Positions 1 through 7,792 are shown, counted from the stretch's first letter. The stretch is DNA of 9,549 nucleotides from Candidatus Poribacteria bacterium (GCA_002687025.1 NYZG01000182.1:1-9549); one strand, 5' to 3'. Made by a program: numbers and translations. Notes: generated from the sequence alone by a model not told the origin.

Positions 1-1831
1 CCATCCCCGCCGCATCGTCGGGGTCGCCGGTGAATCCCTCGTCCGCGATTTGGCGTACGCGCAGGCCAAGCGCTTCGGCGGCGTCGCGGATGCCGTGGTC
101 ACGGGAGGCGGCGTGCCACCAGGCCGCACAGGCCGCTTCCGACCCGAGGCGATGCGAGAAAGCGTTCCCCGACAACGCGCGAGCCGTGCTGTAGTCGACG
201 TCTCGCCCGAGCAGTCGCGCCGCCTCGACGAACGCCAACGCGAAGCCGTCCTGGCGCAGTCCATCTGCCGCCAGGGAGACCGACGATGTGTCGACGCGCT
301 GAGACTCCGCCGCGTCGAGGGCGCCGACAGCGCGCGTGTTCGGTGCAATGGCGACGATGCGATCCTGGTCGTTGTCGACCGCCCAGAGCGTGTCGCCGTC
401 CCAGGCGATGCCACGCGTCTCCACGCCAAACGGCAGGTCCGCGAAAGCCAGCAGCTTTCCATCCACGTCGCTCTTGATGAGCAGCTCCGCCATGCGGTCG
501 GCGTGCCAGATGCCGTCGCGGGCAGCCGTGAGGCCGCCGGGGCTCGGGCCGGCGACGCCGCGCCCCTTCGCCTCGTCTGGGGCGTCCAGGTCGATCTCGA
601 ACGCGCAGCCGTAGAAGTCGTCGCCAACCCACAGCGCGTCGCCGACGCGCGTCGCAGAGCCGGCCCAGCTCAGCTTCTTCAAGTCCACCGCGCGCCGCTC
701 CTCGCCCGTGATCGCGTCGAAGACCACCACCCGCGGCGGCTCGCCCGCGACGACGACCGCCAGGCCACTATCCCACGCGGCGACGCCCTGCGCCTTCTCC
801 GGCGCGTCGAATCCCGCGCGCGACACGGCCCCGTCGGGCGACACGGACACCAGGCGTCCGGCGTCGCTGTCGATCGTCCAGAAACGCTCGCCGTCCCAGG
901 TGAGATCGCGGTAGTCGCCGTCGGGGAGGGAGACTGCCTGCGACTGCTCCCAGTCAGGCGGCAACGGCGGCAGCTCCCGGAGCGTCTCGAACAGCCCGTA
1001 GTTCTTCAGCGCGAGGAAGACCCATCGGCTGTTCCAGTGCCACCCGCCGTCGGGTCGCTGGCCACGCAGAATCATGGGCAGTTGCTTGCGGACGATCTCC
1101 TCGCCCGCGGGAGCGCCCGTGTATCCCGCGGCGAAGATGAACGACCACGGGTCCTTGTAGCTGATCTGACCTGCGTCGCTCATCGAGTCGCGCATCCACG
1201 CGAACGTGCGGTCGATGAAGTCGTCCATCGGCGCGACTTCGCGGCCGTCCCAGACGCAGTTCACGATGATCTCCTGCGTCCACGGGCAACCGATGTAGTC
1301 GCCGATCATCTTCTCCGGGGGTTCCGCAAGCCAGTTCAGCGAGAGCAGCGTCTCGGGGGCGTCGTAACGTCCCGTGCGGAGGAGCGCGTGCAGCGCGCGG
1401 CCGTTGAGGCAGCCTTCGCCCGTGTACCACTCCTCGTTCTGCTTGCCCGCGCGGTACTGCGCGAGGAGAGCGTCGGCGGCCCGCTGTGCTTCAAGGGCGT
1501 CCATGTCGAACCCGAACCGGTGGAGCTCGTTGATCCGCGCGCCGGTCTGCTCCGTCGTGTCGCCGAAGCTCCCGTCCTCGCGCTGCTGCTCTAGGACCTT
1601 GTCGATCTCGGCCTGTAGCAGTTCTTCGTCGCGCGGGGTCGCGCGGTCGAAGACGAACTTCCGCACGATGGCTGCCTGTAAGGTGTCGCTCTCCTCGACG
1701 AACTTCATCGGGTCGTGGCGGAATCCGTAGCGTAGGTCGGTCGTGTCCATCGTCTCGCCCCTTGCCGTGGCCGTGGCGGCCGTCGCGCACAGCGCGAGCG
1801 TCGCCGCCCAACGTAGTCCCGCGCGGAACAT
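1..1831 (-). CDS. Exported toroid/beta-propeller protein with extra C-terminal domain, 3'-partial
   Basis: Reading leftwards from ATG at 1831 the frame stays open for all 610 codons to the window edge, so the C-terminus is missing. Residues 1-26 look like a Sec signal peptide (Arg, then AATLALCATAATATA). Residues 35-290 match the two downstream-located paralogues: a DPMKFVEE motif (40-47), QQREDGSFGDT, GCPW (181-184), a DPW-containing segment and QRPDGGW (258-264). These QW-like motifs indicate an alpha/alpha toroid of the terpenoid-cyclase/prenyltransferase fold. After PPDW (ending at 294), five blade-like repeats such as LTWDGERFWTID and GIAWDGDTLWAVD form a small propeller (about 298-495). 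From about 496 a new domain begins that the paralogues lack; it contains RQDGFALAF (from 526), DVDY (544-547), SGNAF (554-558) and Cys568. It vaguely recalls BtrH/C39-peptidase-like modules, which is uncertain. The DXDD position reads PMDD (201-204). It is third in a putative operon, 28 nt after the previous stop, with a modest AGGG Shine-Dalgarno 9 nt upstream. Substrate and role are unknown. Confidence 0.85.
   Translation of the reverse strand, partial: MFRAGLRWAATLALCATAATATARGETMDTTDLRYGFRHDPMKFVEESDTLQAAIVRKFVFDRATPRDEELLQAEIDKVLEQQREDGSFGDTTEQTGARINELHRFGFDMDALEAQRAADALLAQYRAGKQNEEWYTGEGCLNGRALHALLRTGRYDAPETLLSLNWLAEPPEKMIGDYIGCPWTQEIIVNCVWDGREVAPMDDFIDRTFAWMRDSMSDAGQISYKDPWSFIFAAGYTGAPAGEEIVRKQLPMILRGQRPDGGWHWNSRWVFLALKNYGLFETLRELPPLPPDWEQSQAVSLPDGDYRDLTWDGERFWTIDSDAGRLVSVSPDGAVSRAGFDAPEKAQGVAAWDSGLAVVVAGEPPRVVVFDAITGEERRAVDLKKLSWAGSATRVGDALWVGDDFYGCAFEIDLDAPDEAKGRGVAGPSPGGLTAARDGIWHADRMAELLIKSDVDGKLLAFADLPFGVETRGIAWDGDTLWAVDNDQDRIVAIAPNTRAVGALDAAESQRVDTSSVSLAADGLRQDGFALAFVEAARLLGRDVDYSTARALSGNAFSHRLGSEAACAAWWHAASRDHGIRDAAEALGLRVRQIADEGFTGDPDDAAGM
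1145..1198. repeat. Diverged direct repeat, copy in third paralogue
   Basis: This 54-bp segment matches 2679-2732 at 50 of 54 positions by direct comparison. It encodes the toroid segment around WMRDSMSDAGQISYKDPW. The last 19 bases are identical. The corresponding part of the first paralogue (around 4187-4245) is clearly more divergent, so the third and second genes share a more recent duplication or have exchanged sequence here. Confidence 0.8.
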
Positions 1832-1859
1832 AGGTCGCTTCCCTGACGCACGCGTGTCG

Positions 1860-3341
1860 TCAGTTTGCCTCGATGCGCTCGATGGCACAGATACGCCGCT
1901 CACCCGAGTCGATGGCCCATAGCCGCTGGCCGTCCCAGGCGATGCCGCCGACGTTCCCGCCGAACGGCTTGCCGGCCCATTCCAGCAGCCCGCCGCCGTG
2001 ATCGCTCTTGATGAGGAGAGGTGACCAGTAGTCCGCGTGCCAGACGCCGTCGTCCGTGGCGGCGAGGTAACCCGGGCCGCCTCCGGCCAGTCCGTGCCTC
2101 GTCCTCTGCTCCGGTTTGTCGGGGTCGACGACAGCGACACAGCCGTTGAACGTGTCCGCGACGAGGAAATGGCCGTTCACCGCGGCCACGGAGCCGATCC
2201 AGTCGACGTGCGGCGTCGGGATGTCCTGCAGGATTCCGCCCGAGTCGGCGTCGAGAATGACGACGTGGCTCGTCTCCCCGCGTGCTGTGACGACGAGATT
2301 CCCGTCCTTGTACGCAAGCCCGTGCGCCTCCTCCCGCAACGCCACGGATCGCAGGACCCCGCCCGTGGTGGCGTCGAGGCGCACCGCGCGGTTCTCTTTG
2401 GGGTCGCGGGTCCAGAACGCTTCTCCATCCCACGCCAGGCCCTGTGCGGAGCCCTCCGGCAACGGGACGGACTCCGTGACGCGCCAGTCCGGCGGCAGCG
2501 GCGGCCCCGCGCGGAGCGCGTCCAGAAGATCGTATCGCACGAGCGCGCGGAACACGGACAGGCTGTGATGACCCCACCCGCCGTCCGACTGCTGGCCCCG
2601 CAGAATGAGCGGAAGCAGCTTCACGACGATCTCCCGACCGACCGGGTGATCGACATAACCCGCGGCGCTGACGAAGCCCCACGGGTCCTTGTAGGTGATC
2701 TGCCCGGCGTCGTTCATCGAGTCGCGCATCCAGGTCAGCGCGTGCGCGAGCGTGTCGTCCACATCCTCGACATCGCGACCGTCCCACACGGCATACACGA
2801 ACACCTCCGGCGTCCACGGGCAGCCCGCGTTGGGCCCCACCCACGAGTCGGGATGAGCCGCCAGCCACCGTAGCGACATCGCTGCCTCGGGCGCGTCCTC
2901 CATGCCGCCCAGGAGGAGGGCGTTCAGGGGGTAGATGTTCAGGGCGCCGTCCTTCTCGTACCACTCGTCGGCGTTCTTGCCCGCGAGGTATTGGTCCATC
3001 ATCGCCGCGAGGCCGTCACGGATCGCGGGCGAGTCCGCGCCGTGCCCGAGGCGCAGAAGCTCCAGCAGCGCGCTGCCCGTGTCCTTGGACGTGTCCGCGA
3101 ACGTCCCGTCCTCGCGGCGGTTCTCCATCGCCTTCGCGATCGCCGCGTCGATGACGTCGCGATCCCCTTCGCGAGGGGCGTCGAAGACGGTCTCCCGCAC
3201 GCGCGCGGCCTGGAGTGACTCGTTCTCTTCGACGAAACGCATCGGGTCGTATCGGAAGCCGTATGTCATGGAGCCGTCCTCCACCGTCTGCGCCGAGTGC
3301 GCCGTAATCGCGATGCCGAGGGCCACCAACACCGTCCTCAT
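1860..3341 (-). CDS. Exported toroid/beta-propeller protein carrying a DXDD-type motif
   Basis: This is a 493-residue protein of a family I cannot name. Residues 1-18 (MRTVLVALGIAITAHSAQ) are a short but plausible signal peptide. DPMRFVEE (33-40) opens a helical toroid domain of about 255 residues. It holds REDGTFADT (77-85), GCPW (173-176), DVDDT (193-197), DPWGF (219-223) and QQSDGGWG (250-257). QW motifs plus DXDDT are the hallmarks of the class II terpene cyclase fold, but the domain is far shorter than squalene-hopene cyclase (over 600 residues), so a cyclase activity is only a hypothesis. After PPDW, residues 290-490 carry five propeller-blade repeats: GLAWDGEAFW (301), GLAYKDGNLV (341), SVAAVNGHFLVAD (384), LAATDDGVWHAD (426) and GIAWDGQRLWAID (466). 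The start is supported by GGAG 7 nt upstream; an in-frame ATG at residue 25 would remove the signal. It lies 19 nt after the first paralogue and 28 nt before the third, so co-transcription is likely. Confidence 0.87.
   Translation of the reverse strand: MRTVLVALGIAITAHSAQTVEDGSMTYGFRYDPMRFVEENESLQAARVRETVFDAPREGDRDVIDAAIAKAMENRREDGTFADTSKDTGSALLELLRLGHGADSPAIRDGLAAMMDQYLAGKNADEWYEKDGALNIYPLNALLLGGMEDAPEAAMSLRWLAAHPDSWVGPNAGCPWTPEVFVYAVWDGRDVEDVDDTLAHALTWMRDSMNDAGQITYKDPWGFVSAAGYVDHPVGREIVVKLLPLILRGQQSDGGWGHHSLSVFRALVRYDLLDALRAGPPLPPDWRVTESVPLPEGSAQGLAWDGEAFWTRDPKENRAVRLDATTGGVLRSVALREEAHGLAYKDGNLVVTARGETSHVVILDADSGGILQDIPTPHVDWIGSVAAVNGHFLVADTFNGCVAVVDPDKPEQRTRHGLAGGGPGYLAATDDGVWHADYWSPLLIKSDHGGGLLEWAGKPFGGNVGGIAWDGQRLWAIDSGERRICAIERIEAN
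2679..2732. repeat. Diverged direct repeat, copy in second paralogue
   Basis: This is the partner of 1145-1198, with 50 of 54 identical bases, encoding WMRDSMNDAGQITYKDPW. It marks the most conserved part of the toroid domain between the second and third genes of the cluster. Confidence 0.8.
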
Positions 3342-3360
3342 GTCGCTGCTCCAACCGTCG

Positions 3361-4824
3361 TCATGCTGCGCGGCGTATCTGGCACAGCCGTCCTTGGGAC
3401 CCGTCGAGCGCCCACAGATTCTCGCCGTCGTGCGCCAGGCCCTTGACAGCTCCGCCGAACGGGACCTCCGCCCAGTCGGTGAGCTCGCCCACGCGGTCGC
3501 ACTCGACCATGACCTTCGCGAAGCTGTCCGTGTGCCACACCGTGTCGCCCGTGGACGCCATGTAGCCGGCGCAGGTGCCCGGCCATTGCACGTGCGTGAT
3601 CTCCTCGGGGCGCGCCGGGTCGAGGAGCTTGGCGCCGAAGGCGAAGCCGTCGCCGATCCACAGGCGTCCGCCGAGTTCCGCCAGCCCGATCGCCATGTCC
3701 ACCTTGTCCAGCGCGACCTCTCGGCGCACAGCGCCCGTGGCCGGGTCTACCAGGAACAGGTTCTTGTTGGGTTCCCACGGGCCGCCCTGGCATGCCGCGA
3801 GCAGTCCATCGTGCCAGGCGATCCCGTACACCTTGTCCACAGGGAGCGGGATGCGGCGCGTCACCGCGCCGTCGTCAAGCGACATGCCGACGACCTCATT
3901 CGCCTTCGCATCATGGGCCCAGATGAGCCCGTCATCCCACGTCATGTGCCGCAGGTCTCCCGGCGGAGCGGGAACGGAGCGCTCGACGGCCCAGTCGTCC
4001 GGCAGCGGGGGAAGGTCCTTCATGCCGTCGAGGAGACCGTGCGTCGTCAGCATGCGAATCACGTCGAACGTGTTGTCGCCCCACCCGCCGTCGGCGTGCT
4101 GCGTGCGAAGGACCAACGGCAGCATGCGGCGCGCCTGCCTCTCGCCCAACGGGTGGTCCACAACGCCCGCCGTCTTCACATGGCCCCACGGGTCCATGTA
4201 TCCCACGAGCCCCGCCTCGTCCATGTGCCGCGCAAACCAACGCATACCGAGGACAACCGTGTCCTCGACATCCTCCACGTGACGAGCGTTCCATAGAGTC
4301 TGCATGTACCAGTTCACGCCCCAGGGACATCCCGTCGTCTTTAGCCATGTCTCGGCATGGTCTGCCATGTGACGGATCGACGCTCGGAGTGCAGTCTCGG
4401 CGTGCCGGCCTCCGATCACGAGAGCGTCGATGGCCTCGTTGGCGAGGGATCCATCGCGCCCGTGCGCGCCCATGGGGTTCTTCAGGTTCTCCCCGTCGTC
4501 GGCTTCGGGTGTGTCTTCGGCGCGGTGCTGCCTCAGCAGCGCGTCGAGGCCGCGCGCGACCTCGGGCGCGTCGGGCGCGCAGCCGAGCTCGAAGAGGCGG
4601 CAGACCGCCTTCGCCGTCTCGCCGGTGGTCTCGCCGAAGGCGCCGTCGGGCTCCTGTTTGGCCAGCGTGTCGGACACCTCGTCGGCGATCGTCGACGCGT
4701 CCGACGCCCGTGGTGAGAGTCCGAGGAGCTTCCGCGCCAGGGCGGCCTGGAGCGTTTCCTCCTCCTGTACGTATCGCATGGGATCGTGCCGGGGGCCGTA
4801 CTGAAGGTCGGGCCGGTCGGTCAT
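3361..4824 (-). CDS. Cytoplasmic-type toroid/beta-propeller protein, first gene of the cluster
   Basis: This 487-residue protein has the same architecture as the two genes after it. It begins MTDRPDLQYGPRHDP, with no hydrophobic leader, so it probably stays in the cytoplasm. The toroid domain (about 14-275) contains DPMRYVQE (14-21), QEPDGAFGET (57-66), GCPW (165-168), DVEDT (185-189, a DXED version of the DXDD signature), DPWG (211-214) and QHADGGWG (242-249). Five blade-like repeats follow PLPDDW: HMTWDDGLIW (293), GIAWHDGLLA (334), GLAELGGRLWIGD (380), YMASTGDTVWHTD (421) and GLAHDGENLWALD (462). A five-bladed propeller is reminiscent of glutaminyl-cyclotransferase-like or SMP-30/NHL-like folds. 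The ATG is supported by GGAG 7 nt upstream. It is the promoter-proximal gene, with a 17-bp dyad 40 bp before it. Sequence in the most conserved toroid segment is more distant from the other two copies than they are from each other. Confidence 0.86.
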   Translation of the reverse strand: MTDRPDLQYGPRHDPMRYVQEEETLQAALARKLLGLSPRASDASTIADEVSDTLAKQEPDGAFGETTGETAKAVCRLFELGCAPDAPEVARGLDALLRQHRAEDTPEADDGENLKNPMGAHGRDGSLANEAIDALVIGGRHAETALRASIRHMADHAETWLKTTGCPWGVNWYMQTLWNARHVEDVEDTVVLGMRWFARHMDEAGLVGYMDPWGHVKTAGVVDHPLGERQARRMLPLVLRTQHADGGWGDNTFDVIRMLTTHGLLDGMKDLPPLPDDWAVERSVPAPPGDLRHMTWDDGLIWAHDAKANEVVGMSLDDGAVTRRIPLPVDKVYGIAWHDGLLAACQGGPWEPNKNLFLVDPATGAVRREVALDKVDMAIGLAELGGRLWIGDGFAFGAKLLDPARPEEITHVQWPGTCAGYMASTGDTVWHTDSFAKVMVECDRVGELTDWAEVPFGGAVKGLAHDGENLWALDGSQGRLCQIRRAA

Positions 4825-4863
4825 GTTCGCTCTCCGTGGGGTCGCCTCGCGCGGGAGCGGGTA

Positions 4864-4880
4864 TTGATACCAAGTATCAA
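4864..4880. promoter_or_regulatory. Operator-like dyad before the toroid/propeller cluster
   Basis: TTGATAC-CAA-GTATCAA is a perfect 7-bp inverted repeat with a 3-bp spacer, in an AT-rich patch of otherwise very GC-rich DNA. It ends 39 bp before the ATG of the first cluster gene, where a dimeric repressor or activator would control the operon. No convincing -35/-10 pair could be placed around it, and the regulator family cannot be deduced. It could also be a chance palindrome. Confidence 0.45.
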
Positions 4881-5032
4881 GTGCTATTCAGGGCGCTCCT
4901 GCCCGGCGCAATCGGCATGCCATTGGGTACGACTACGCACGGGAGTCAACATGGTTGCGGCCCAGGCGCGGCAAATACGCAGCCCGGCACGCGGCGGCTG
5001 CCCAACGGCCGGACAAGGTCCGAGCACGAGAA

Positions 5033-5060
5033 AGGTCTCCTGGCGGAGGCCTGGAGACCT
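5033..5060 (-). terminator. Possible terminator after the tape-measure-like gene
   Basis: AGGTCTCC (5033-5040) and GGAGACCT (5053-5060) form a perfect 8-bp stem with a 12-nt loop, starting 30 bp after the stop codon of the upstream minus-strand gene. On the minus strand only a TTT run follows the stem, so it is at best a weak intrinsic terminator. It may instead be a transcript-end hairpin that protects the 3' end. It separates the upstream gene from the toroid/propeller operon. Confidence 0.4.
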
Positions 5061-5090
5061 GAAAGGTCGGCGTCGGAGATGCCCGACTCC

Positions 5091-7247
5091 CTACACTTGC
5101 CGCAGCGCCAACCCCTCCTGGTTCGCGATCTCCACGATGCGCTGAGCCAGCTCCCGATACGCGCCTTCGGACGCGATGATCGTCCCCGCGTCGATCTTGA
5201 ACAGGTTGACGTTGTTCGTGCCGAGTTGACCCGAGGACAGCCCGGACAGATTGAAGATCTCGCCGAAGCGCACGTCGCCTTCGGACGTGCTGATCGGAAT
5301 GTCCGCCAGGCTGAAGCCATGCGTCCCCGACGCCTCGACGAGTTGCCGCGCGACGGCCGCGACGGCCGACCACGGGATCTCGTCCGACTCGGGGATCAGG
5401 CCGACGCCGCCGGTTCGCGATTCGAGCAGCGTCTCCTGCACGTTCACTGCCGTCGCGTTGGCAAGCGCCTGGGCGATGGACCGCACGCCCGGCGGGAGCG
5501 CGCCGTCGACCGACTTCGTGTCGACTCCCGCGCCGGCGGCCGCATTGCGCCGCGTGGCCACAACGGACTGCGCGGCGGCGTTCGGCCCCGACTGCGCGAA
5601 CACCTGCCGATAGAGGTCGAGTTCGTCTTGAGTGATGTCCGAGAACGTCTCCCGCGCCAACGCCTCGGCGTTCGTGATGGTCTGGAGCACGCCGTCGCTT
5701 GTCTGAAGAACCCGCAACGCCCCGTTCGCTACATCACGCCAGAACGCGGGCAGGCCGATGTCCGACGCGCTGAGCTGGTTCTCCTGCATCAGCCGGAGAG
5801 CGATGTCCGTCGGCTGGACCTGGTGCGCGGAGCCCTCATGGAAGATACGCCGCGCCGTCTCGACGTGCGCCGTCAGATCGCCGTTGCGTGTCGCTCCCGC
5901 GGCGAACGAGACGCTCAGCGCGTACCGCCACGAAGACCGCTTATGCGCGAGCACCAACACGCGCATCGTCCGCGCCGACGCTGCCGATATTTGCTCGCCC
6001 GTCGGGCTGAACCGACGCTGGACATCCTGCGGAAGCGACTGCCACGTAAGCGTCTTGCCGGACGCGCGCCAGTCGTTGCCCTCGTGCGCCAGGGCGACTC
6101 CCGCCAACGCGAACCACGCCGCCAGGCCGAGCACGGCTCCTCCCGGCAGCGCCGCCGCGGGAGGCAAAGGCGGCGTCCCACCAGAAGTCGGCGGAAGCGT
6201 GGACCCGCCCGCGTTCGATCCGACGCTTCCGCCCAACGACCCAATGCTGCTCCCCAGTTGCCCGAGGCGCGCGCTGACGGGCTCGAAGAAGCCGTCGAGG
6301 AAGTTCGCGAACGAGTCGCTCACGGCGCCGCGCCACGCCTGCTTGAATCTGTCGGTGGCCCCGCCCGCGGCGTTCCACGCGTCGCCAAAACTCTCACCCG
6401 CCACGAGCGTGTCCGCGAAGAAGTCGCCGAATATCTCCGGGGCGTCCCTGCCGACGACGTGCCTCATCGAACCCAACAGGCCCGACTCGGGGTCTCGCAG
6501 CCAGCGGGAGACGTCCATCGCGTTGACGCGCAGATCATCGAACAGCGTCGGCTTCGTCAGCGCCTCTGCGCCTCCCGCGGTCGCGATGTCGTCCAGCGCC
6601 GCGCCAACATTGAGGGCCGACGCGACCACGCTGTCGTCGTTCTCGACAAGGTCGCGTCGCGCGGGCCGCCGCAACGTATCGAATGCGCCTCCGACGCGTG
6701 CCAGGTCGCCGGGGATGTCCGTCCCGAACGTCTCCCGCATGGCGAACACCGGGCCGCCGTCGCGTCGCAACTCGGCGACCATGTCCTCCATGCTGTCGAC
6801 CGGGGCGTGCCGTATGGCTTCGGAAAGCGGATCGAGGGTCGGCGCGAGCGTGTCGGAGAACAGGCCGCGGAAGCTCGTCTCGAGCGCCGCCCCGACCGCG
6901 CCGTGGTCAAGGGAGTCGCCGAGGCCCCGGAGCGCCGCGCCTACGCCGGGGTCGATGCTGTCCTGCACCTCCTTGACCGGCTCGATCATGCGGCGGCGCA
7001 CGTCGCGTCCGAAGCGGTCCATCGCGTCCGTCACGGACGACCCGTCCATGCCCGCGAGCCGCTGCGCCAACGCCGCTTCCGACAGCGTCCCGAACGCTCC
7101 GTCGAGGTCGAGGCCGTCGGCTGCGCCTTGTATGTCGCGGAACGCGCTCTCGGCCGCGGTCTTCGAGCGGTCGAGGGTGTCCGTGAAGGTCTGCGTGTGC
7201 AGTTGCAGTTCGACGAAGAGGCTACCGAGACTGAGCGCGTTCGACAC
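5091..7247 (-). CDS. Phage tail tape-measure-like protein (tentative)
   Basis: The protein is 718 residues from the GTG at 7247, chosen because AGGGAGGA sits 8 nt before it; a longer reading from 7292 would put that site inside the gene. The N-terminus (SLGSLFVELQLHTQTFTDTLDRS, split here as SLGSLFVELQ then LHTQTFTDTL) has the form typical of tail tape-measure proteins: a short strand with G-x-LFV-x-L, then T-x-x-F and a helix. Residues up to about 330 are helical and Ala/Asp-rich. FGDAWNAAGGATDRFKQAW (about 287-305) is followed by FLDGFFEPV, and a Gly/Ser/Pro linker (about 333-369). One hydrophobic stretch (about 370-387, VLGLAAWFALAGVALA) could be membrane-inserted. The remaining 330 residues show nothing I recognise. 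A tape measure sets tail length and is normally flanked by tail-assembly and baseplate genes, none of which is visible. It may be a prophage or tail-like relic, or an unrelated long helical protein. Confidence 0.8.
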   Translation of the reverse strand: MSNALSLGSLFVELQLHTQTFTDTLDRSKTAAESAFRDIQGAADGLDLDGAFGTLSEAALAQRLAGMDGSSVTDAMDRFGRDVRRRMIEPVKEVQDSIDPGVGAALRGLGDSLDHGAVGAALETSFRGLFSDTLAPTLDPLSEAIRHAPVDSMEDMVAELRRDGGPVFAMRETFGTDIPGDLARVGGAFDTLRRPARRDLVENDDSVVASALNVGAALDDIATAGGAEALTKPTLFDDLRVNAMDVSRWLRDPESGLLGSMRHVVGRDAPEIFGDFFADTLVAGESFGDAWNAAGGATDRFKQAWRGAVSDSFANFLDGFFEPVSARLGQLGSSIGSLGGSVGSNAGGSTLPPTSGGTPPLPPAAALPGGAVLGLAAWFALAGVALAHEGNDWRASGKTLTWQSLPQDVQRRFSPTGEQISAASARTMRVLVLAHKRSSWRYALSVSFAAGATRNGDLTAHVETARRIFHEGSAHQVQPTDIALRLMQENQLSASDIGLPAFWRDVANGALRVLQTSDGVLQTITNAEALARETFSDITQDELDLYRQVFAQSGPNAAAQSVVATRRNAAAGAGVDTKSVDGALPPGVRSIAQALANATAVNVQETLLESRTGGVGLIPESDEIPWSAVAAVARQLVEASGTHGFSLADIPISTSEGDVRFGEIFNLSGLSSGQLGTNNVNLFKIDAGTIIASEGAYRELAQRIVEIANQEGLALRQV

Positions 7248-7792
7248 GATTTCCGTCCTCCCTAGGCGGCCGCGCGTGAGGTCGCACAGCACGCTGCATG
7301 GGGCACGGTAGCCTGGAGGGGTGCGGTCGGATCAAACCGAATGCGACGGCGCGGAGTTCCGTGACGCGACGGTGGGCATAGCCTCTGTGGGCACGCCACA
7401 GGCAGCCGTGGTCGTCTTTGCATGGCGGCGGCCCTTTGCCAGAATCGGGCCGATCGTCGCCGATGATCAGGATGAGGACTCATGGCGCCATCGGCGCCCC
7501 GGTCGCCGCGCCGAGTTCTGTGCCACAGGTCGGACTCTCGGCCCCGACGTGCGACACAATAGCGATTCTCGGAACGCGAAAGCCGACGGGACTTCCGATA
7601 GCGTTGTCCTATGTTGCCTCATCTCACACGGCGACAAGCCGGCTGCAAAGCGGGATGTGGCCATATAGAAGCGCCTATCGGAACGCCCTCTCGGAGTCTC
7701 TCCGGCACGCACGGCGGCAAGGCCGCTATCGGACGACTGACGACGTCTCCCCGTCGCCACTGCGTGCGCCGACGGCTCTGTCCGCCAGCTCA
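7248..7792. other. Intergenic region between divergent genes, no gene recognised
   Basis: Apart from the ribosome-binding site at its left end, I see no gene here. Short open frames exist on both strands but encode Arg/Ser/Pro-rich sequence without motifs, typical of GC-rich noncoding DNA. A small hairpin (CTGTGG-gcacg-CCACAG, 7385-7401) has no T-run. No tRNA, CRISPR repeat or transposase fragment was recognised. Promoters for the divergent genes should lie at its two ends. Confidence 0.55.
7256..7263 (-). promoter_or_regulatory. Ribosome-binding site fixing the GTG start at 7247
   Basis: On the minus strand AGGGAGGA lies 8 nt before the GTG at 7247. It is the longest Shine-Dalgarno match in the window. 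It argues against the in-frame GTG at 7292, which has no comparable site. Confidence 0.75.

Noticed and set aside
1860..4824. Naming the toroid proteins as squalene-hopene cyclases
   Set aside because: They have one short toroid domain instead of two and a C-terminal propeller, and only one of three keeps DXDD. Fold similarity does not establish the reaction.
4347..7265. A 972-codon open frame on the plus strand, and similar long plus-strand frames at 50-1594 and 2935-4296
   Set aside because: They are Arg-rich, lack motifs and run antisense to minus-strand genes that have clear conserved repeats. One even crosses the intergenic gap and a second gene. Such frames are expected opposite GC-rich coding sequence.
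7305..7335. TTGATC and TACCGT on the minus strand as a promoter for the tape-measure-like gene
   Set aside because: The 19-bp spacing is too long and the -10 match is poor. It cannot be separated from chance.
7593..7683. Inverted repeat TTCCGATAG / CTATCGGAA about 70 bp apart
   Set aside because: A 9-bp match at that distance is expected about once in a region of this size, and nothing else supports an element.
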